This document shows, in pieces, positions 51,969 to 52,897 of a DNA stretch of 52,897 nucleotides. The translations under genes and the position numbers were made by a program. The DNA lies in NCBI GenBank assembly GCA_038496445.1, contig JALMLS010000449.1, forward strand, positions 1-52,897, written 5' to 3'. Numbering within the stretch: the stretch's first letter is position 1; the number at the start of each line of letters is the position of its first letter. The stretch comes from Trichosphaerium sp. ATCC 40318. Taxonomy: Eukaryota > Discosea > Flabellinia > Trichosidae. The notes beneath the pieces were generated by a model, which searched no databases, was not told where the DNA came from, and saw only the letters and a program-made list of their open reading frames with translations.

Positions 51969-52897
51969 CAGGGCTGAAACTAAACAAGGCTTTGCCTTAA
52001 ATATGAAGGCATTTTTTTAAAATCAGGCATTGATGGCAAAAATCAGGCATTAAAAAATGGCAATGCCTGATCTTGCAAAGGCAATGGCAGAAAAGGCAAA
52101 AATCAAGCATTGAAATAAGGCTTTGTTGGGCATTGCCTTAATTGTTGCAATGCTTTGTTTTTTTTAGGCAATGCCTGCCCTAGTTTTTTTATGCATTGCC
52201 AGCCTTAAATTTACAGGCACTAATTAGGCATTGGTTGTGTACACATTGTACATTAAGGATACATTGGTTTAAGGTAAGTTTCCACCACACCAACACTTCC
52301 TAAACATTTTTTTCATTTACTACTGACGTTTTATATAGATAGTGTCACCATGCGCTTAGTATTTTATGGATTCTAACGAAACCGCCGCCATTCGAACCGC
52401 AGCACCCAAATGCACCTACAAGAGGAGTACAGGTACTTTAAACCATTTTTCCAGTCCGCGAAAATTATACCAATAATTTGTTAATTTTTTTTTCTAGCTA
52501 AAGGATTTTTTTCACAAGGAGGACATTGAAGTTTTTTGTGTTTTGTGTACTGTACTTTAATAAATGAATCACTATTGTGTATGCCTATATAAAGCTTTGT
52601 TTTATGAGTATATGGTGCCTGAGTTATGCCCAAAATTGAGGGCAAAAATGCCTCATTGTTGCACTAAAAATGAGGCATTATTGGACCAACAATGCAGGCT
52701 ATTTTAAGGCTAATTAGTGAACCAGTTGCTTGCTATTTGACCCAAATATGAGGCTCCAAAGCCCAAAATCACAAGGCAATGCCTCATATTTGCTCATTTT
52801 TTTTGGCAAAAACAAGGCAATTTGATGAAAAATAAGGCTGTATTTGGTGGCAAAAAAATGACTTTTGTAAAAAAAGCCTTATTTAGTCTCAGCCCTG
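51969..52897. mobile_element. Element A5, inverted relative to A2, inside C3
   Basis: Starts CAGGGCTGAAACTAAACAAG and ends at the last base of the window with GTCTCAGCCCTG. It is close to the reverse complement of A2 and shares the GAGACT variant at one end. CA precedes it; the other flank lies outside the window. 929 bp. Confidence 0.9.

Noticed and set aside
26418-52897. Assignment of A/B/C elements to hAT because of CAGGG ends
   Set aside because: hAT elements make 8-bp duplications; here the duplication is 2 bp.

Overview
The window is nuclear DNA of a unicellular eukaryote. The genes are split by many very short introns (about 25-130 nt; donors often GTACG or GTAAG, acceptors TAG or CAG). 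Single-copy genes include a SMARCAL1-like helicase, a Rho GTPase and a CK1/TTBK-type kinase. TTAGGG-type repeats occur at an internal site. The sequence alone does not identify the species; an amoeboid or early-branching opisthokont-like protist would fit.

Region 1 (1-23,100) is gene-bearing. In order it holds a partial F-box/LRR gene (-), a HARP-domain SNF2 annealing-helicase gene (+), a basic 177-aa protein (+), a Rho-family GTPase (+), two small convergent genes, an F-box/LRR gene with about 13 near-identical repeats (-), a secreted VWA-like protein (+), a 1.9-kb inverted-repeat transposon (11,376-13,307), a multi-exon gene with three YW-NQ...SL repeats and a C-terminal PD-(D/E)XK-like nuclease (-), an F-box/ankyrin-like gene (+), a GC-rich possibly structured noncoding block (18.4-18.7 kb), a TTBK-like kinase ending in a CAAX box (+), and an F-box/LRR gene cut off by a LINE. 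Two of the F-box genes share a 60-bp promoter module, 57/60 identical, at the same distance from their starts.

Region 2 (23,100-52,897) is a nest of mobile elements. A LINE with APE endonuclease, RT, RNase H and a C-terminal zinc knuckle lies on the minus strand and is interrupted by a 1-kb element. Next comes a DIRS/Ngaro-like tyrosine-recombinase retrotransposon (+), itself interrupted by two insertions. A truncated LTR retrotransposon with a decayed gag follows. Inside that gag begins a large DNA transposon region. It carries a DDE-like transposase gene with a C-terminal Tudor/chromo-like module, and then a MULE-like transposase gene with a SWIM zinc finger. This second gene is split by at least four further insertions.

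The most unusual system is a group of non-coding elements (here named A, B and C) that share the termini CAGGKCTRAAA...TTTYAGMCCTG. They make 2-bp target duplications, and each type is filled with its own short palindromic repeat: A has GGCATTGCC/GGCAATGCC, B has GGTATATACC, C has GGTATAATACC. A fourth type (GGGAAATATCC) may be present. In four cases, taking out the element plus 2 bp brings the host reading frame back into register. This looks like a family of related transposons that keep common ends while diversifying a repeated internal code.
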